DNA of 64,000 bases from Nitrobacter vulgaris (GTDB taxonomy: Bacteria; Pseudomonadota; Alphaproteobacteria; Rhizobiales; Xanthobacteraceae): NCBI RefSeq assembly GCF_002028545.1, contig NZ_MWPQ01000010.1, positions 57,501 through 121,500 on the forward strand. The letters are read 5' to 3'. The notes beneath the pieces were generated by a model that did no database searches, was not told where the DNA came from, and saw nothing but the letters and a program-made list of their open reading frames with translations. The translations under genes and the position numbers were made by a program. Shown one piece after another: positions 47,058 to 56,611 of this stretch; the stretch's first letter is position 1; every line of letters begins with the position of its first letter.

Positions 47058-47170
47058 CGTCTCATTAATAGGACAGTGATGGGTGATATTGCCAGCTACC
47101 GGGGTATTTGTCCCACCTATATCCTTCGTTGCAACAGCGGTCGAACTAGGCCGCGTCACGGAGGTTCATC

Positions 47171-48052
47171 ATGCGAAAGGTACTTGGTGTCTTTAGCGGT
47201 CCCCGGCAGCATTGGGTGGGCGACGGTTTTCCGGTTCGCTCGCTATTCTCGCACGCCAGCCACGGCGACCATGTCAGCCCGTTCCTGCTGCTCGACTATG
47301 CCGGGCCGGCCGACTTTACCCCGGTGGAGCAGCCGCGCGGTGTGGGCGTGCACCCGCATCGCGGTTTCGAGACCGTCACCATTGTTTATCAGGGTGAGGT
47401 CGAACACCGCGATTCCACCGGCAACGGCGGTTTGATCGGGCCGGGCGACGTGCAGTGGATGACGGCAGCCTCAGGCATCCTGCATGAGGAGTTCCACTCC
47501 CGCGCCTTCACCAAGAAGGGTGGCACGCTGGAGATGGTGCAGCTCTGGGTCAACCTGCCGGCCAAGGCGAAGAACGCCGATCCCGGATACCAGACCTTGC
47601 TCGACGCCGACATTCCGGCGGTGGATTTACCGGATGACGCCGGCAAGCTGCGGGTGATCGCCGGTGGGTTCGACGGCCGAAAAGGGCCGGCGAAGACCTT
47701 TACGCCGATCGACATCTACGACGTGAAGCTCAACCGCAACGGCGTTGCCACGTTCAAGCCGGCGGAAGGGCACACCGTCGCGGTGGTGGTGCTAAAGGGC
47801 ACGGTGCTTGTCAACGGTAGCGAGATCGCCCGCGAGGCGCAGTTCGCATTGCTCGACCGCAACGGCGGAGAGATGACTATCGAGGCAAATGGTGAGGCTT
47901 CAGTACTGATCCTCTCCGGCGAGCCGATCGACGAGCCGGTGGTGATGCGCGGTCCGTTCGTCATGAACACGGAAGGCGAAATCCGCCAGGCTATGATCGA
48001 TTTCCAGAGCGGCCGCTTCGGTACTCTGGAGCCGGTCGCGGCCGGCGGCTGA
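47171..48052 (+). CDS. Pirin family protein
   Basis: This 293-residue bicupin carries the metal site of pirin: His61, His63 (GVHPHRGFET), His105 and Glu107 (GILHEE). Bacterial pirins such as YhhW are quercetin dioxygenases in vitro; others regulate metabolic enzymes, so the true role is open. It is divergent from a LysR regulator which likely controls it. The isochorismatase-like gene follows after a strong hairpin. The start ATG 47171 has GGAGG 8 bases upstream. Confidence 0.9.
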   Translation: MRKVLGVFSGPRQHWVGDGFPVRSLFSHASHGDHVSPFLLLDYAGPADFTPVEQPRGVGVHPHRGFETVTIVYQGEVEHRDSTGNGGLIGPGDVQWMTAASGILHEEFHSRAFTKKGGTLEMVQLWVNLPAKAKNADPGYQTLLDADIPAVDLPDDAGKLRVIAGGFDGRKGPAKTFTPIDIYDVKLNRNGVATFKPAEGHTVAVVVLKGTVLVNGSEIAREAQFALLDRNGGEMTIEANGEASVLILSGEPIDEPVVMRGPFVMNTEGEIRQAMIDFQSGRFGTLEPVAAGG

Positions 48053-48064
48053 CGGCGGTTGAGA

Positions 48065-48096
48065 GAGACGCGATTCGGCTAGCCGGATCGCGTCTC
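48065..48096. terminator. 32-bp palindrome after the pirin gene
   Basis: Nearly perfect inverted repeat: outer arms GAGACGCGAT/ATCGCGTCTC (10 bp) with an inner TCGGCT/AGCCGG pair, one mismatch in all. It begins 13 bp after the pirin stop, with no T-run after. It could end the pirin transcript or be a protein site for the next gene, whose start is about 90 bp downstream. Confidence 0.6.
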
Positions 48097-48186
48097 ATCC
48101 TTCAACATTCAGCGGCGGTGCGCTCGTCCCGCCGTCGATGCACCCGCGTCAATGTCAGCGAGCCCTTCAATAAAAGGAAATGACCC

Positions 48187-48828
48187 GTGGTCAGCGAAGC
48201 AATCCGTGATCCCGCAAAGGATGATCTTCTGACACCGCAAAATTCCACGTTCATCATCATCGACTATCAACCGGTGCAGGTGAACTCCATTGCATCGATG
48301 GATCGGCAGATCCTCGTCAACAACATTACCGGTGCGGCGAAAGCGGCGGTCGTCTACGGACTGCCGATTATCCATTCGACCGTGAACGTGAAGACCGGAC
48401 TCAATAAGCCGCCAATCCCCACGATCCGCAAGGCGCTCGACAAATATCCGACCTATGATCGCACCACGATCAATTCGTGGGAAGACGTCGAATTCCGCAA
48501 GGCGGTCGAGGCGACCGGCCGCAAGAAGCTTATCATGACGGCGCTGTGGACCGAGGCCTGCCTGACCTTTCCGGCGCTTGATGCGCTTAAGGAGGGTTAC
48601 GAGGTGTACGTGCTCGTCGATGCCGTCGGCGGGACGTCGGTCGCGGCTCATGAGGCGGCCCTGCGTCGCATCGAACAGGCCGGCGCAAAGCTCAGCAGCG
48701 TGCCGCAGCTCTTCTGCGAACTGCAACGCGACTGGAAGCGTGCTGAGACCGTTCCGGCCTTCATAAATTTGTTCATCGAGACGGGTGGAACGGCCGGTAT
48801 TCAATTCTCTTACGACAAACAGGGTTGA
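48187..48828 (+). CDS. Isochorismatase-family hydrolase (YcaC-like)
   Basis: This 213-residue cysteine hydrolase has the catalytic triad of the family: Asp26 (IIIDYQPV), a lysine in the ..INSWEDVEFRKAV stretch, and Cys125 in WTEACLTFPAL. The TEACLTFP pattern places it with YcaC-like proteins of unknown substrate and not with nicotinamidases. The start is GTG 48187. It lies 90 bp after the palindrome that follows the pirin gene, on the same strand; LysR-pirin-hydrolase sets of this kind are common and may be co-regulated (inference). Confidence 0.85.
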   Translation: MVSEAIRDPAKDDLLTPQNSTFIIIDYQPVQVNSIASMDRQILVNNITGAAKAAVVYGLPIIHSTVNVKTGLNKPPIPTIRKALDKYPTYDRTTINSWEDVEFRKAVEATGRKKLIMTALWTEACLTFPALDALKEGYEVYVLVDAVGGTSVAAHEAALRRIEQAGAKLSSVPQLFCELQRDWKRAETVPAFINLFIETGGTAGIQFSYDKQG

Positions 48829-48907
48829 ACCATCGCGATGCCTCACTTCGTTGCATGAAAATGCTTGGCCTCACGGCCCAGGCATTCGTTGGTTCAGCGC
48901 CGAAATG

Positions 48908-50536
48908 TCACGCCGCGGCGTTAGGAAAGCTGTATCCCCTGAACTGTTCGCGCAGCGCCGTTTTCAGAATCTTTCCGGTGGCGGTGTGGGGAATGCTGTC
49001 GACGAATGCGACGTCGTCGGGCATCCACCACTTGGCGATCTTGCCATCCATGAAACCGAGAATCTCTTCGCGCGTCGCGCTCTCGCCTTTCCTGACTTGG
49101 AGAATTAATAGCGGGCGTTCGCCCCATTTGGGATGGTGTATGCCGATTACGGCGGCTTCCGCTACCTTGGGATGTTCAACGGCGAGATTTTCCAGATCGA
49201 TCGACGAGATCCATTCGCCCCCCGATTTGATCACGTCCTTTGATCGGTCCGTGATCCGGACGTAGCCGTACTCGTCGAGGGTGGCAACGTCGCCGGTATC
49301 GAAGAAGCCCTCCCCGTCGAGGATGTTGTCATTGACGCGGTAGTAGGCGCCGGAGATCGCGGGGCCTCGCACCTTGAGCCGGCCGGGGGTCGTGCCATCC
49401 CACGGCAGTTCGTTGCCGGCGTCGTCGGTGATCTTCATTTCGACCATGAAGGGCGCGTATCCCTGCATCTGCAGCCGATCGAGCTTGGCGTCTCCCTTGA
49501 GGTGGCTGAACTTGCCTTGCAACGCGCCGGCAGTGCCGCGCGACGACATCTCCGTCATGCCCCAGGAGTGGCGAACCTCGATGCCCATGTCGTCGAAAGC
49601 CTTGATCACCGAGCGCGGCGCCGCCGAGCCGCCGCAGATCACCACCTTGAGGTCCGGCAGCCTGAGGTTGTTTGTTTCCATATGCTGCAGCAGCATCAGC
49701 CACACGGTAGGGACGCCCGCTGTGAAGGTGACCTTCTCGCTCGACAGCAGTTCGTAAACCGATGCGCCGTCGAGTTTGGCGCCGGGCATCACGAGCTTTG
49801 TGCCCATGGATGGCGCAGAGAACGCTATTCCCCAACTATTGGCATGGAACAGCGGGACCATCGGCAGCATTGTATCCTTCGATGCCGCACCCAGCGCGTC
49901 AGCGCTGTTGACAATCATCGAATGCAACACATTGGACCGATGCGAGTACACCACGCCTTTCGGATTGCCCGTGGTTCCCGACGTGTAGCACATCGCGGCT
50001 GCGGTGTTCTCGTCAAAGGTTTTCCAGGTGAAGTCGCCGTCGGCTTCCGCGATCCAGTCTTCGTATGGGACCGCATTTTTCAGCGCGGTCTGCGGCATAT
50101 GCACCTTATCGGTGAGGACGATGTAGCGTTCCACGCTTGGCAGCCTGTCGGCGATCTTCTCCAGAATCGGGATGAAGGTGATATCGGTCATCACGATGCG
50201 ATCTTCCGCGTGGTTGATGATCCAGGCGATCTGATCCGGAAACAGGCGAGGGTTTACGGTATGGCAGACCGCGCCGATGCCCATGATGCCATACCAAGCC
50301 TCGAGATGACGCCAGGTGTTCCAGGCGATGGTAGCGACGCGGTCTCCCAGCTTGATGCCTTGGCGATCGAGTCGCTGCGCCAGTTTCAGCGCGCGGCCGC
50401 GAATTTCGGCGTAGTTGGTCCGATGAATCGGACCTTCGACCGATCGCGTGACCACCTCGCGCCCGCTATGAACCTTCGCCGCGTGATCGATGATCCGATG
50501 ACACAGCAGAGGCCAGTCTTGCATCAAGCCGAGCAT
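48908..50536 (-). CDS. Fatty-acid/acyl-CoA ligase (AMP-forming)
   Basis: This 542-residue ANL-superfamily enzyme activates a carboxylic acid to its CoA thioester through an acyl-adenylate. The P-loop YTSGTTGNPKGVVYSH (about 181-196), the WGMTEMSSRGT block (about 334-344) and the DRSKDVIKSGGEWIS motif (about 430-444) with the catalytic Lys near the C-terminus (HTATGKILK) are all present. Length and start MLGLMQDWPLLCHRIIDHAA fit medium/long-chain fatty acid ligases. The upstream extension of the frame is not needed. Chain length preference is not visible. Confidence 0.88.
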   Translation of the reverse strand: MLGLMQDWPLLCHRIIDHAAKVHSGREVVTRSVEGPIHRTNYAEIRGRALKLAQRLDRQGIKLGDRVATIAWNTWRHLEAWYGIMGIGAVCHTVNPRLFPDQIAWIINHAEDRIVMTDITFIPILEKIADRLPSVERYIVLTDKVHMPQTALKNAVPYEDWIAEADGDFTWKTFDENTAAAMCYTSGTTGNPKGVVYSHRSNVLHSMIVNSADALGAASKDTMLPMVPLFHANSWGIAFSAPSMGTKLVMPGAKLDGASVYELLSSEKVTFTAGVPTVWLMLLQHMETNNLRLPDLKVVICGGSAAPRSVIKAFDDMGIEVRHSWGMTEMSSRGTAGALQGKFSHLKGDAKLDRLQMQGYAPFMVEMKITDDAGNELPWDGTTPGRLKVRGPAISGAYYRVNDNILDGEGFFDTGDVATLDEYGYVRITDRSKDVIKSGGEWISSIDLENLAVEHPKVAEAAVIGIHHPKWGERPLLILQVRKGESATREEILGFMDGKIAKWWMPDDVAFVDSIPHTATGKILKTALREQFRGYSFPNAAA

Positions 50537-50592
50537 TCGAGCCTTCCTGTTGATCCTCGCTCTCTTTATCGTTCTCCTGGCGGGGATTTGCC

Positions 50593-51717
50593 ATGACGAA
50601 GTCTGGCGTGGGGATTTCAGGCGGCCAACTGCTGTGCGGTGCTTTAGCCCGCGACCCATGGGCCATGGTAGCGTTCGCAGCCCTTTTAATGCCGGCAACG
50701 GCATTGGCTGGGAGCAGGACGCCGTTGCCACAGCCTCGTCCGGCCGCTGCGCTGGCTCCCGATGGCAAGGGTAGCACGCAGATGGAGGAGGATCGCCCCG
50801 CGACGCCCGAGATTGCGCCGGAGCCTTCTTCCTGCCGCCTGGCGTTGACCGATTCGGTCGCTATCGCCCCGAGCATTCCTGCGATTGCGGGGCCGGGCGA
50901 GTGCGGCGGTGACGATCTGGTCCGGCTTGAAGCCGTGGTGCTGCCCGACGGTGGCCGGGCAGCGGTCAAGCCTGCCGCCACCCTCCGTTGCAAAATGGCG
51001 TCCGCGATTGCGGACTGGATTCGCAGCGACATGGCGCCGCTGGCCGAGGGACTCGGCAGCCGGGTCAGCGAACTCGACAATCTCGACTCGTTTGAATGCC
51101 GAGGGCGCAACCGGGTCGCCGGAGCAAAGCTGTCCGAACACGGGCGCGCCAATGCGCTCGACGTGGGTGCCCTCAAGCTCGCAAACGGACGGACGATCGA
51201 TTTGGCGGATCGGGCGGTGGAGCGGGATCTGCGCGAAAAGGTGCTGGGCTCGGTTTGCGCGCGCTTCACCACGGTGCTGGGGCCTGGATCGGATGGCTAT
51301 CATGAGAACCATATTCACCTCGACCTGATTCAGCGCCGCAACGGCTACCGGATCTGTCACTGGGAAATCTACGACCCTGTGCCGGCGGTCGCGCCGTTGC
51401 TGCCCACCGAACGCCCGGCGGAAGCGCCGCAGCGTGAAATGGCGGAAGAAAAAGGCAAGGCGTTTGAAGCGGTACCAGAGCGCCGCGCGGTATCTCGCGC
51501 TGCCCCGCGAGCTGGATCTGTAGCGGCTATCTCGGCGGAGATGGTGCCTCAACCCCAGAAGCGGCCTACGGCCGCCGACGCTGCGGGTAAGGTTGCAAAG
51601 TGGCCGACGCCGTCGACTTCAAAACCGCCAACGCGACGCTCAGCCGCTGACTCTGTGAAACGCAAACGGAGGCTCCGCAGCAATCTTCCGCCATTCCTCC
51701 GACCGCTATTCGACTGA
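50593..51717 (+). CDS. Extensin-like family protein
   Basis: This 374-residue exported protein has a hydrophobic signal segment (about 25-40, ALA cleavage) and a Pro-rich stretch. The extensin-like C-terminal domain (about 80-265) follows, with four to five cysteines (SSCRLALTD, GECGGDDLV, TLRCKMASA, SVCARFTT, YRICHWEIY) and the conserved SEHGRANALDVGALKLANG block with HENHIHLDL. In this family those His/Asp residues resemble a D-Ala-D-Ala carboxypeptidase-type metal site (inference). The C-terminus is a Pro/Arg-rich tail. The gene is divergent from the acyl-CoA ligase with 56 bp between. Confidence 0.85.
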   Translation: MTKSGVGISGGQLLCGALARDPWAMVAFAALLMPATALAGSRTPLPQPRPAAALAPDGKGSTQMEEDRPATPEIAPEPSSCRLALTDSVAIAPSIPAIAGPGECGGDDLVRLEAVVLPDGGRAAVKPAATLRCKMASAIADWIRSDMAPLAEGLGSRVSELDNLDSFECRGRNRVAGAKLSEHGRANALDVGALKLANGRTIDLADRAVERDLREKVLGSVCARFTTVLGPGSDGYHENHIHLDLIQRRNGYRICHWEIYDPVPAVAPLLPTERPAEAPQREMAEEKGKAFEAVPERRAVSRAAPRAGSVAAISAEMVPQPQKRPTAADAAGKVAKWPTPSTSKPPTRRSAADSVKRKRRLRSNLPPFLRPLFD

Positions 51718-51759
51718 TTGACGGCTATAGGCGAAGCATATTCGCGAGTTTGCCCCGAG

Positions 51760-51831
51760 ATGCGCACCGGTTCGCATGAAGAAGCGTTCCCAATACAAAG
51801 CTGGAAATCGGTTTTGATTCCATCAAACGCT
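51760..51831 (-). repeat. Dispersed palindromic repeat, copy 6 (worn)
   Basis: GCACCGGTTCGCATGAAGAAGCG is the family half, followed by GGTTTTGATTCCATC and ending AAACGCTGG; the inner arms are lost. It lies after the extensin-like gene and before the L,D-transpeptidase terminator. Confidence 0.5.
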
Positions 51832-51868
51832 GGTACGGCCCGACACGCCGGGGGAAACAGACGGCAAT

Positions 51869-51895
51869 AAAAAAGCGCCGGAGAACCGGCGCTTT
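51869..51895 (-). terminator. Intrinsic terminator of the L,D-transpeptidase gene
   Basis: On the minus strand, perfect 10-bp arms AAAGCGCCGG/CCGGCGCTTT around four bases are followed by a run of six T residues (51874-51869). It starts 22 bp after the gene's stop. Confidence 0.8.
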
Positions 51896-51916
51896 GCAGA
51901 TTGAGAAATCGGTCGA

Positions 51917-52582
51917 TCAGTTAAAGTTGCCGCCGCCATTCCACGAGGCCATCTTCGCGCCGTGTTTCGGCTCAAGCACAACCACCACCGTTCCCACCTT
52001 GACGCGATCATAAAGATCGATGGCGTCCTCATTGGTCATGCGAATGCAGCCTGAGGAAATCGAGGCACCGATATATTCCGGCTGGTTGGTTCCGTGGATC
52101 CGGAACAACGTATCCTTATTGCCCTGATAAAGATACAGAGCTCGCGCGCCGAGGGGGTTATCCGGCCCACCCGCCACGCGCGACGGCAGTCCCTCGATGC
52201 GCTTGTGAATGTCGGCGGTCGGAATCCAGTCCGGCCACTCACGCATGTTGCCGACCCTCGCCACGCCGGAGAACGCCAGCGCTTCCTCACCGACGGTGAC
52301 GCCGTAGCGGATCGCCTTGCCGTTATCGAGCACGTAATAGAGGTAGTGGTTGTCGGAATCGACCATGATCGAGCCCGGCGCTTCCTTACGGTGATAATCG
52401 ACGATCGCGCGGCGGAACGGCGCAGCCACCGGCGTTCTCGTGTAGGAGACCTTGGACAGCAACTCCTTGTCGCGCGGCTTGAAGTTGTTGGCGTTCGTGG
52501 CCTCGTAATGCGTGGCCTGCATGCAGCCCGACAGCATCAGGCCCGCAGCCAGAATCCCAAGTTTAATCCGAAGAGACGACAT
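51917..52582 (-). CDS. L,D-transpeptidase lipoprotein (YkuD)
   Basis: This 221-residue periplasmic enzyme makes 3-3 crosslinks in peptidoglycan or attaches lipoproteins. It starts with a lipobox LSGC (Cys20). The YkuD domain (about 70-210) has the catalytic block SSGCIRM with Cys179 and the His163 of FRIHGTNQPE. Members of this kind (ErfK/YbiS/YcfS) are common in alphaproteobacteria, which depend on L,D-crosslinks. The gene is monocistronic with a strong terminator. ATG 52582 was chosen because it gives the lipoprotein signal; the longer frame would bury it. Confidence 0.93.
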   Translation of the reverse strand: MSSLRIKLGILAAGLMLSGCMQATHYEATNANNFKPRDKELLSKVSYTRTPVAAPFRRAIVDYHRKEAPGSIMVDSDNHYLYYVLDNGKAIRYGVTVGEEALAFSGVARVGNMREWPDWIPTADIHKRIEGLPSRVAGGPDNPLGARALYLYQGNKDTLFRIHGTNQPEYIGASISSGCIRMTNEDAIDLYDRVKVGTVVVVLEPKHGAKMASWNGGGNFN

Positions 52583-53078
52583 CGTTGTTTTCCAAATGCC
52601 CACTGAAATCCTGGCGACTTGCACCCCAGAAGCCAAGAATCTTCTAAACTCATTATTGTCGGAATTCCCTCGAATTCCAGCACTTAGAAGCCTCTGTCGC
52701 TATGCAAACTCGCGCCTGTGGTATTTTTGCCGCAAATGCCGATCCGCAAATCAGCGGCGCAGTATCTCAAGACGGTAGCAAGAAGCGTGTAATTGCTGGT
52801 TCCCAGCGCATCGGAATAACTGCATCCGCTGCAGCGGCGGTGCCTTGCCTGCTTTTCAATGCTGCGATTGGTTCCGATTCCAATATTTGCATTCCGTTGC
52901 GGGGGAAGCCCTTGCAAAGGTCGGGATCAATCGGCCACTAGACGTTCTACTAGACTTTCAAGTTCGTTTGCCGGGTTCGCTACAAAGTGGCTGGCGAATG
53001 CCAAATTCAATCCACCAGCGTCACTTCAGATTGTTCGTGTCCACACCTTGAGTCGGTGCCGTTATCTTCGGAGGGGCC
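52583..53078. other. Intergenic region upstream of corA
   Basis: Nearly 500 bp without a supported gene. Short ORFs here (such as 52702-52941) have no family likeness, no ribosome site and poor codon choice. The stretch 52620-52690 is AT-richer and may hold the L,D-transpeptidase promoter; GAATTCCCTCGAATTC (52661-52676) is a short near-palindrome. A magnesium (Mbox/ykoK) riboswitch is not apparent. Confidence 0.4.
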
Positions 53079-54059
53079 ATGCTCTCGATCTTCGCGCCAG
53101 ATGGCATGGCGCTGCGAAAGACCGGTCCGGTCGATCCCGCCGCGCTGCCCGACAGCGCCGTGTGGATCGATCTCGAGAACCCGACGCCGAGCGAGGACCG
53201 CGCCGTGGAGGGGCTCGCGGGGGTTGCGGTGCCAACCCGGGAGGATATGCAGGAGATCGAGATTTCCAGCCGCCTCTATGTCGAGAACGGCGCGCGCTAC
53301 ATGACGGCCAGTCTGATGTGCGGCAGCGAAACCGACCGCCCCCGCATCACCCCCGTCACGTTCATCCTGTCCGGCCATCGTCTCGTCACCGTGCGCTACG
53401 ACGCGCTAAAACCGTTCGCTCTGGTGGAGAACAAGCTTGCGCGCGCGGCTGCACAGGGTTTGACCGGCGAGGGGGTGTTGCTCGAATTGCTCGATGCCGT
53501 GATCGATCGCTGCGCCGACATTCTGGAGCGCGCCGGCGCCGACATCGATCAAGTCAGCCACGACATTTTCGAGCCGAACGAATCCGCGCGCACTGGCCGT
53601 GCCAAACGCTATTCCGAAATCCTGATCGTAATCGGCCGCAAGGGCGATCTCACCTCGAAAGTTCGCGAGAGCCTGGTCTCGATAGGCCGTCTCGTCACCT
53701 TCGTCGCGACCGAATCCAACAGCATCAAATGGTCTAAGGACATGCTCGCTCAGCTCAAGACGATGCAACGTGATGTCGCCTCGCTTTCCGATCACGCCTC
53801 TTATCTGTCGAACAAGACCACCTTCGTGCTCGATGCGATGCTTGGAGTTGTTAATCTCGAGCAGAACAATATCATTAAACTGTTTTCGGTAATGGCTGTG
53901 GTGCTGATGCCGCCGACGCTGATCGCTTCGATCTACGGCATGAATTTCAAGATAATACCTGAGTTGAACTGGTCGCACGGCTATCCGTTCGCGCTCACCA
54001 TGATGGTGATTGCTGCGGTGCTGCCCTACATGATCTTTAAATGGAAGAAGTGGTTGTAG
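53079..54059 (+). CDS. corA: Magnesium transporter CorA
   Basis: This 326-residue protein has the CorA layout: a large N-terminal cytoplasmic domain and two C-terminal membrane helices (about 262-284 and 298-318). The YGMN motif (286-289) at the end of the first helix forms the selectivity filter for Mg2+. It is monocistronic. A GGAGGGG sequence lies 3-9 bases ahead of ATG 53079. Confidence 0.94.
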   Translation: MLSIFAPDGMALRKTGPVDPAALPDSAVWIDLENPTPSEDRAVEGLAGVAVPTREDMQEIEISSRLYVENGARYMTASLMCGSETDRPRITPVTFILSGHRLVTVRYDALKPFALVENKLARAAAQGLTGEGVLLELLDAVIDRCADILERAGADIDQVSHDIFEPNESARTGRAKRYSEILIVIGRKGDLTSKVRESLVSIGRLVTFVATESNSIKWSKDMLAQLKTMQRDVASLSDHASYLSNKTTFVLDAMLGVVNLEQNNIIKLFSVMAVVLMPPTLIASIYGMNFKIIPELNWSHGYPFALTMMVIAAVLPYMIFKWKKWL

Positions 54060-54189
54060 GACCAACTCTCGAGCACCGGCCTTGCGACAGGGCTTGCCAC
54101 AATTTTCCCCGTAAAATTTGAATGTTCGCCTGAACGCTTTCCAAGAAAAATTGCTGCCATAACCCGTGCATGACATCGCGGGAGTTACA

Positions 54190-54411
54190 ATGGTTGAGAA
54201 AGTCGTAACAAGGGATCGCAACATCCTCGATTTTCGCAGCTATCAACGGTTGCGCAGATTCAGTGCGGACAATGCTGCGGTCGCTCCCATACGCACATGC
54301 CGGCATTGCGGTGCAGCGTTGCTCGAGGGTGAGAATGACGACGATTGTTCCAGCGCGGGTCTCGCTGCGCCGATAGCGCGCGCGCCATCACGAAGGTCTT
54401 GCGCGGATTGA
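54190..54411 (+). CDS. Small CXXC protein of unknown function
   Basis: This 73-residue protein has a CRHC motif (Cys37, Cys40, CRHCGAAL) with further cysteines at 53 and 71, which could form a small zinc ribbon. The N-terminus VEKVVTRDRNILDFRSYQRL is basic. The ribosome site GGGAG lies 5-6 bases upstream of ATG 54190. No domain name can be given, but the pattern of a short conserved N-terminus followed by CXXC and acidic DDD looks like a real small gene of this lineage. It lies 130 bp after corA. Confidence 0.55.
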   Translation: MVEKVVTRDRNILDFRSYQRLRRFSADNAAVAPIRTCRHCGAALLEGENDDDCSSAGLAAPIARAPSRRSCAD

Positions 54412-54539
54412 ACTTAGCGTCCTCATCCCGGATACGCGATTTCACGTGAGCTCGGATTTCCATGGCGGGAGCTATGGAGTCCGACGGCGACTGCGATTCC
54501 GGAAATGATACGTGCCAATGGTGCTTGTCCGCGTCCGGT

Positions 54540-55331
54540 CTATACGTGTTGGCCGCCGTTGATGTGGATCTCCGCGCCGTTGACATATGAACTCGTCTCC
54601 GTGCAGAGCACGTAGACGATTTTTGAGACTTCGTCCGGGGTGCCGAGGCGACGCAGCGGAATCTGGCGCTGGACGATCTTCTCGGTTCCAGGCGACAGGA
54701 TCGAAGTGTCGATCTCGCCCGGCGCGATTGCATTAACGCGTACGCCGAGGCGGCCGAAGTCCGCCGCCATCTCGCGGGTCAGTGAGGCCAGCGCCGCTTT
54801 TGAAGTTGAATAGGCCGCGCCCGCGAACGGATGCACGCGCGAGCCGGCGATCGATGTGACGTTCACAACAGAGCCTTTCGCAGCCTTCAGTTCGCCGATC
54901 AGTCCGCGCGCCAGCATGATCGGCGCCATGAAGTTGACACGGAATACCTTCTCCCAGGTCTCCATGTCGGTGTTCAGTGAGCCAAGCCGCGCGCCGCCCT
55001 CGCCCTTCGGCGAGATCGCGGCATTGTTGACCAGCGCATGCAGCTTACCGCCTTCGAGCCGCGATCGGATCTCCTGGATGGCCTGCATCGTGTTTTCGGG
55101 GTCGGACAGGTCGACCTGAATGTGGTCTTCGGGGCCGGCATCCCAGGGGCACTGTTCCGGAAACGGATGCCGCGAGCAGGTGATGACCCGCCATCCCGCG
55201 CTGGAAAACCGGATTACGGTCGCGTGGCCGATGCCGCGGCTCGCGCCGGTCAGCAGCAATGTGCGGCGCGGCGCGTTGGGGTCGACCGCCGTCGCCATCT
55301 CGGTTCGAGGATTTGCTTTGTCGGGGGTCAT
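54540..55331 (-). CDS. Short-chain dehydrogenase/reductase
   Basis: This 263-residue SDR has the cofactor motif TGASRGIG (28-35), an NNAA block, and the catalytic Tyr/Lys of [13 protein letters not shown]. The chain ends in [14 protein letters not shown], typical of classical SDRs of the FabG-like type. Preference for NADP(H) or NAD(H) and the substrate cannot be assigned. ATG 55331 overlaps the pdxH stop by 4 bp (ATGA), so pdxH and this gene are coupled. A longer frame begins at 55355. Confidence 0.88.
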   Translation of the reverse strand: MTPDKANPRTEMATAVDPNAPRRTLLLTGASRGIGHATVIRFSSAGWRVITCSRHPFPEQCPWDAGPEDHIQVDLSDPENTMQAIQEIRSRLEGGKLHALVNNAAISPKGEGGARLGSLNTDMETWEKVFRVNFMAPIMLARGLIGELKAAKGSVVNVTSIAGSRVHPFAGAAYSTSKAALASLTREMAADFGRLGVRVNAIAPGEIDTSILSPGTEKIVQRQIPLRRLGTPDEVSKIVYVLCTETSSYVNGAEIHINGGQHV

Positions 55332-55969
55332 GGGTACAGCCTTGTCTTGGTCCACGGAGCATCAGGCGCCGTGCGGCGGAATTCGATGCGGTCGTGCAGC
55401 CGGAATGGGCGGTCGTGCCAGAATTCGAATTGCGTCGGTGCGATCCGCCAGCCGCTCCAGCCCGGCGGTCGCGGCACACCGCCGATGATGTATTTTGCGG
55501 CTTCCTTCGCGATCGCCTGCTCGAACGCGAAACGGCTTTCCAGCGGCTGCGACTGCTTGCTGACCCAGGCGCCGATCTGCGCCTGCTTCGGACGCGTGGC
55601 GAAATAGGCATCGGCCTCCGCATCGGTGACGGGCGTCACGGGCCCGCGCACACGGACCTGCCGGCGTAGCGACTTCCAGTGAAACAACAATGCCGCTTTG
55701 GGATTTGCGGCGAGTTCGCGGCCCTTGGCGCTGGCGATGTGGCTGTAGAACACAAAGCCCCCGGCATCGAAGCCCTTCATCAGCACCATGCGCACATCAG
55801 GCAGGCCGTCGGCGTCTGTGGTAGCGAGCGCCATGGCATCGGGGTCGTTTGGTTCTGACGCGACGGCTTCCGCGAGCCACGCCGCGAAGAGGGCAAAAGG
55901 ATCCTGGGCTTCCGTGAAATCACCGGACGTTAACTGGCTTGTGTTCTTGATGTCCGTGGTGTCGTTCAT
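55328..55969 (-). CDS. pdxH: Pyridoxamine/pyridoxine 5'-phosphate oxidase
   Basis: This FMN enzyme makes pyridoxal 5'-phosphate, the cofactor of hisC, metB and many others. The 213 residues show the conserved [18 protein letters not shown] (about 61-78), [19 protein letters not shown] (about 88-106) and the C-terminal end [20 protein letters not shown], the usual PdxH tail. It is first in the pair with the SDR and divergent from the small surface-type protein gene, with only 14 bp between starts. Confidence 0.95.
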   Translation of the reverse strand: MNDTTDIKNTSQLTSGDFTEAQDPFALFAAWLAEAVASEPNDPDAMALATTDADGLPDVRMVLMKGFDAGGFVFYSHIASAKGRELAANPKAALLFHWKSLRRQVRVRGPVTPVTDAEADAYFATRPKQAQIGAWVSKQSQPLESRFAFEQAIAKEAAKYIIGGVPRPPGWSGWRIAPTQFEFWHDRPFRLHDRIEFRRTAPDAPWTKTRLYP

Positions 55970-55983
55970 ACGGGGTCCACAGG

Positions 55984-56490
55984 TTGCGCCGGTCTATCGT
56001 CGAAAGTCCGTTGCGGTCCTTATACAGGGCAAACCTGTATAGGGCACGTCTGCGCGTTGGCCTATCCGCGATCGGACCCTTCGCCGCCATCGTGGCGGCG
56101 ATCATGATTGGGGCTACGACCGGAGGCTGCAGTATGGCACGGAATCAAGCGGCGTTCGCGCAGATGGGAGACGACGAGGCTACCGGATCGATCGCAGCGC
56201 TCTCCCATGCGCGTCCGACGGACACCGATCTTGCTTTCGCGCGCACAGCCGCCTCCGACGTGCTGACTAAAGGGAATAAGGATGCGAGCCAGCCATGGGA
56301 AAACCCCTCGACCGGCGCGCGGGGCTCGGTAACGCCGCTGGCACAGGCCTATAGCGCCGAGGGGCGCACTTGCCGTGATTTTTTGGCGAGTTACGTTAAC
56401 GGAAAGTCCGAAAGTTGGTTGCAGGGGGCGGCGTGCAGAGCCCGCGGCGGTCAGTGGGAAATCCAATCCCTCAAACCCTGGCGAAGCTGA
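55984..56490 (+). CDS. RT0821/Lpp0805-type surface protein
   Basis: This 168-residue exported protein has a hydrophobic segment (about 31-48) ending in a lipobox-like TGGC (Cys49), which fits a lipoprotein. The mature part is of the RT0821/Lpp0805 (17-kDa surface antigen-like) type, with conserved blocks [40 protein letters not shown] and [14 protein letters not shown]. Function is unknown. The TTG start at 55984 is uncertain and the N-terminus may be shorter. It is followed by the DnaJ-type gene on the same strand, 121 bp later. Confidence 0.7.
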   Translation: MRRSIVESPLRSLYRANLYRARLRVGLSAIGPFAAIVAAIMIGATTGGCSMARNQAAFAQMGDDEATGSIAALSHARPTDTDLAFARTAASDVLTKGNKDASQPWENPSTGARGSVTPLAQAYSAEGRTCRDFLASYVNGKSESWLQGAACRARGGQWEIQSLKPWRS

Positions 56491-56611
56491 TGCAGAACGG
56501 CAGCTGCGAATAGCTGAACCACCTCGTTGCAAAAATGCCACGGATACCCCAAATGATAGGCACGGTGGGTCCGGGGGCTCATTGTCCAGATTCCTGAAGG
56601 AGACGGTACGG

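Noticed and set aside
52702-52941. 79-codon plus-strand frame upstream of corA
   Set aside because: No ribosome site, no domain, and codon choice unlike the neighbours.
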